17,846 bases of DNA, from the NCBI GenBank assembly GCA_910577935.1, contig CAJTOT010000006.1, forward strand, positions 97,251 through 115,096. The letters are read 5' to 3'. The translations under genes and the position numbers were made by a program. The notes under the pieces were generated by a model, which made no database searches, was not told the origin of the DNA, and was given only the letters and a program-made list of their open reading frames with translations. This stretch comes from an uncultured Hungatella sp. (lineage in GTDB: Bacteria; Bacillota; Clostridia; Lachnospirales; Lachnospiraceae). Positions 15,858 to 17,846 of this stretch are shown piece after piece; the first letter of the stretch is position 1, and each line of letters opens with the position of its first letter.

Positions 15858-15886
15858 GGTCTAAGCCTCCTTCCTGTTCCTATCAT
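15845..15886 (-). other. Possible 13-codon leader ORF overlapping the atpF start
   Basis: ATG at 15884-15886, preceded by AAGGAGG eight bases upstream, opens a frame MIGTGRRLRPWNV that stops at 15845-15847, ten bases past the TTG start of atpF. It contains the atpF ribosome site. It may couple or tune b-subunit synthesis, but it may equally be chance. Confidence 0.35.
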
Positions 15887-15971
15887 GATCGCGGCCTCCT
15901 TCCCCTCCCCGGCCCAAGCCGTCAGGGAAGAATCCCGCCTGCTGATTTTTCTAAGTCTCCCCGGCCCTAAA

Positions 15972-16226
15972 TCAACCGAAAGGCTTAACGAACATCAGAA
16001 TGATAGCAACAACAAGACCATACAGACCTGTGGTCTCGGCAACCGCCTGACCAAGAAGCATGGTGGAAGTAATGTCAGACTTTGCGCCTGGGTTGCGTCC
16101 TACAGCGGCAGCGCCCTGGCCGGCAGCGATACCCTGGCCTACACCAGGTCCGATACCTGCGATCATAGCCAAACCGGCTCCAATAGCGGAACATCCATAA
16201 ATAAACTCCTGTCCAGAAATATTCAT
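15972..16226 (-). CDS. atpE: Fo ATP synthase c subunit, sodium-type ion site
   Basis: 84 residues, a single hairpin of two membrane helices that assembles into the rotor ring. The polar loop is GRNPGAKSD. The ion-binding carboxylate is Glu64 in GQAVAETTGLYG. Gln31 (GPGVGQG), Val62, Thr65, Thr66 and Tyr69 line up with Gln32, Val63, Ser66, Thr67 and Tyr70 of the Na+-translocating rings of Ilyobacter tartaricus and Propionigenium modestum, with only Ser replaced by Thr. Na+ coupling is therefore likely. The start ATG at 16224-16226 has AGGAGG eight bases upstream. It is separated from atpB by 103 bases containing a stem-loop and from atpF by 114 bases. Confidence 0.97.
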   Translation of the reverse strand: MNISGQEFIYGCSAIGAGLAMIAGIGPGVGQGIAAGQGAAAVGRNPGAKSDITSTMLLGQAVAETTGLYGLVVAIILMFVKPFG

Positions 16227-16286
16227 AAAATTTTTCCTCCTAAAAATAGAATATCATTTTCATCTCAAATCAGCCGCCTGGTTATA

Positions 16287-16322
16287 CTGTCCGCCGCCGT
16301 TTTCCGGCAGTCCCGCGGACAG
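16287..16322 (-). other. Intercistronic stem-loop between atpB and atpE
   Basis: On the minus strand CTGTCCGC (16322-16315) and GCGGACAG (16294-16287) form an eight-pair stem enclosing a second GCCG/CGGC helix with a five-base loop. No T run follows, so it is unlikely to terminate. It may protect or process the mRNA just before the c-subunit gene, which must be made in about tenfold excess. Confidence 0.6.
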
Positions 16323-16329
16323 GGCAGCA

Positions 16330-17049
16330 TTATTCCATCTTGTCATTGATATAAACCATGGTCAGCATGCAGAACACATATGTCTGAATACAGCCGGAAA
16401 ACAGGTCGCAGTACACATGCAGGGCCGCCGGAATACCGATCTTGGCAAACCAGGGCATCATTCCGTACCAGAGTCCCATGATGATCACGCCTGAGAGCAG
16501 GTTGGCAAACAAACGCAATGAGATCGATATGGGGTTGGCAACCTCGCCGATCAGGTTAATCGGGAACAGAATCGGAATAGGCTGGAACAGGCTGGTAAAA
16601 TGCCCGAAGCCCCGGTTCTTCAGTCCCTGATAATTTACAATGAAGAATGTGAACATACCCAGTAAAAAGGTAACACCATAATCTGCTGTAGGAGCTCTAA
16701 GGCCAAACAAGCCGCTCAAATTACAGAACAGAATGAACAAAAAAATGGTTCCGATGTAGTTGACAAATTTCCTGGCGTTTCCACCCAGAATCCCCCGCGC
16801 CATGTTCTCCAGCGCTTCCATTCCCATCTCCAGCATACACTGAAACATGCCCGGAATATCGTTATCCCCGGCAGCTTTCAGCTTCCTGTTGGCGATCAGG
16901 CCGATGAGAAGCAGCACAGCCGTAATAATCCATGCCCCCACAGTGGTATCTGTAATCCACAATTCCTGACCAAAGGCTTCATACTGCAGAACGCCGTGGA
17001 TCATAAAATCAGGTTCCTGGACTACCATCGGAATTTTCATCATTCCCAT
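16330..17049 (-). CDS. atpB: Fo ATP synthase a subunit
   Basis: 239 residues with five or six membrane helices, forming the ion channel beside the c-ring. The essential Arg is residue 179 in ISISLRLFANLLSG, and the following GEVANPIS and C-terminal YVFCMLTMVYIND are typical of the family. The start is ATG 17047-17049 (MGMMK), with AGGAGG seven bases upstream; two in-frame ATGs, two and three codons on, are spaced worse. The first 41 bases overlap the end of atpI. Confidence 0.97.
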   Translation of the reverse strand: MGMMKIPMVVQEPDFMIHGVLQYEAFGQELWITDTTVGAWIITAVLLLIGLIANRKLKAAGDNDIPGMFQCMLEMGMEALENMARGILGGNARKFVNYIGTIFLFILFCNLSGLFGLRAPTADYGVTFLLGMFTFFIVNYQGLKNRGFGHFTSLFQPIPILFPINLIGEVANPISISLRLFANLLSGVIIMGLWYGMMPWFAKIGIPAALHVYCDLFSGCIQTYVFCMLTMVYINDKME

Positions 17050-17503
17050 ACACCTTCCTCCTTTCTTTCGTGATACCTTCTTCCGGTCTTTGTTCCTTTC
17101 CCCGGAAAAAAGTCCCGTGAACAGCCGGCTGAAGAAACGCTCCGGCCTTGAGGCCCAAAGCCCCGATGATCATCGCCACCGCATCAATCTGCGGACGGCT
17201 TCCCAGGACAAACAACGCGATGATAAATACCACCCTGCGTATCACAGACTGTACCATCGTAGTTTTGTTGGCGTACGCCTCATCCTGGCTGTCTGCGGCA
17301 CGCTCCGTGACGCCGGCCATATGGATCAGCATCAGAACATCCGCCGCGAAGCCAAGAAAAAGTCCCAGAAGCACAGGTCCCAAAGAAAATCCCATGCCAT
17401 CCAGGCCATCTTGAAAGAGCGCCGCCAAAATTCCCAGAAAACACACATAGGCAAACATCCCGACGGACATCTCCAGGACAAGATGCTTCAAGTGACTGCT
17501 CAT
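17009..17503 (-). CDS. atpI: ATP synthase accessory protein I (AtpI-like)
   Basis: 164 residues with four predicted membrane helices: about 13-30, 40-60, 88-103 and 106-124. AtpI proteins help assemble the c-ring; in Na+ ATPases such as that of Acetobacterium the role is well described. The family stretch NKTTMVQSVIRRVVFIIALF is present. The start ATG at 17501-17503 is one base past the atpZ stop, with a G-rich ribosome site, so translation is coupled. The tail overlaps atpB by 41 bases. The position in front of atpB is the usual one. Confidence 0.85.
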   Translation of the reverse strand: MSSHLKHLVLEMSVGMFAYVCFLGILAALFQDGLDGMGFSLGPVLLGLFLGFAADVLMLIHMAGVTERAADSQDEAYANKTTMVQSVIRRVVFIIALFVLGSRPQIDAVAMIIGALGLKAGAFLQPAVHGTFFRGKEQRPEEGITKERRKVYGNDENSDGSPGT

Positions 17504-17504
17504 A

Positions 17505-17846
17505 TCATTCCCCCCTGCCCCCGGTGATATCTGTCTTTTCCCTTTCGGAACGAATCCTGCCCGGCGTTTTAGGCCTGGTCACAGACCGATCCCGGTCTTT
17601 AAGAGCCTGTTCGATCAGCCTGGCCTTTTCCCTCTCCGCTTCCTTCGCCTCCTGGTCGATGAGACGTTTCGCCATCATGTAAGCGCCCCGACCTCCGCCA
17701 AGTGTGCCCAGAATCAGGAGAAATACCAGCGTTTTCGTCCCATATCTGGAATCGATGTAATTACCCGCGAAAACAGCAAACAGAATCGGCGTCAGGACGC
17801 ACAGCCCCAGCTGGGTCACCATGGCCAGACTCTGGAACACTGATTT
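17505..17846 (-). CDS. atpZ: AtpZ/AtpI-type small membrane protein (5' end outside window)
   Basis: At least 113 codons, with two membrane helices (near LGLCVLTPILFAVFAGNYID and TLVFLLILGTLGGGRGAYMM) and a charged, helical cytoplasmic tail. This matches the small AtpZ protein (F0F1-ATPase subunit family) that precedes AtpI in many Firmicutes and is thought to act with it in ion supply or c-ring assembly. The frame is open to the window edge, with Lys-Ser before the first possible GTG (17838-17840). Relatives have a few more residues before SLA, so the true start probably lies outside. The ATP synthase promoter is likewise out of view. Confidence 0.8.
   Translation of the reverse strand, partial: KSVFQSLAMVTQLGLCVLTPILFAVFAGNYIDSRYGTKTLVFLLILGTLGGGRGAYMMAKRLIDQEAKEAEREKARLIEQALKDRDRSVTRPKTPGRIRSEREKTDITGGRGE

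Overview
The window reads as chromosomal DNA of an anaerobic clostridial Firmicute, most likely a Lachnospiraceae-type gut bacterium (inference). The reasons are strong AGGAGG ribosome binding sites, sigma-A promoters, a SAM-I (S-box) leader on metK, a flavin-based lipoprotein reductase, a clostridial hypothetical protein with a proline/glycine-rich insert, and an F-ATPase whose c subunit carries a sodium-type ion site. No rRNA, tRNA, CRISPR array, phage or complete insertion sequence is visible.

Layout. Almost everything is on the minus strand. (1) 1-621: 5' two thirds of metK, preceded at 661-904 by a promoter, SAM-I riboswitch and terminator. (2) 908-2200: murA with its own promoter. (3) 2340-4818: an 825-codon membrane-anchored propeller-like protein broken by one frameshift in a G5 run. 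(4) 4955-5818: a 287-residue protein with an expanded Pro/Gly-rich repeat block. (5) 5884-6859: a sugar-nucleotidyltransferase-like protein with its own terminator. (6) 6961-7404: a MarR-type regulator, divergent from (7) 7682-10225 on the plus strand, a large lipoprotein flavin reductase with two FMN-binding domains. (8) 10288-10470: a C-terminal remnant of a PTS EIIC permease lying between two terminators. (9) 10537-17846: the F1Fo ATP synthase operon in the order atpZ-atpI-atpB-atpE-atpF-atpH-atpA-atpG-atpD-atpC; atpZ runs off the window edge.

How the parts work together. The ATP synthase cluster is complete for all eight F1Fo subunits plus the two assembly/accessory membrane proteins, and its c subunit predicts Na+ coupling. 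The most suggestive regulatory pattern is a 21-bp element found at three promoters: marR, the divergent reductase and the nucleotidyltransferase gene. Each copy carries a TTTTGAYCC -35-like core pointing at its gene, which suggests a small local regulon governed by the MarR protein. The reductase is probably exported, lipid-anchored and flavinylated at two sites. Its substrate pocket keeps most catalytic residues of the fumarate reductase family but has Met where fumarate reductases have His, so its acceptor is unlikely to be fumarate.
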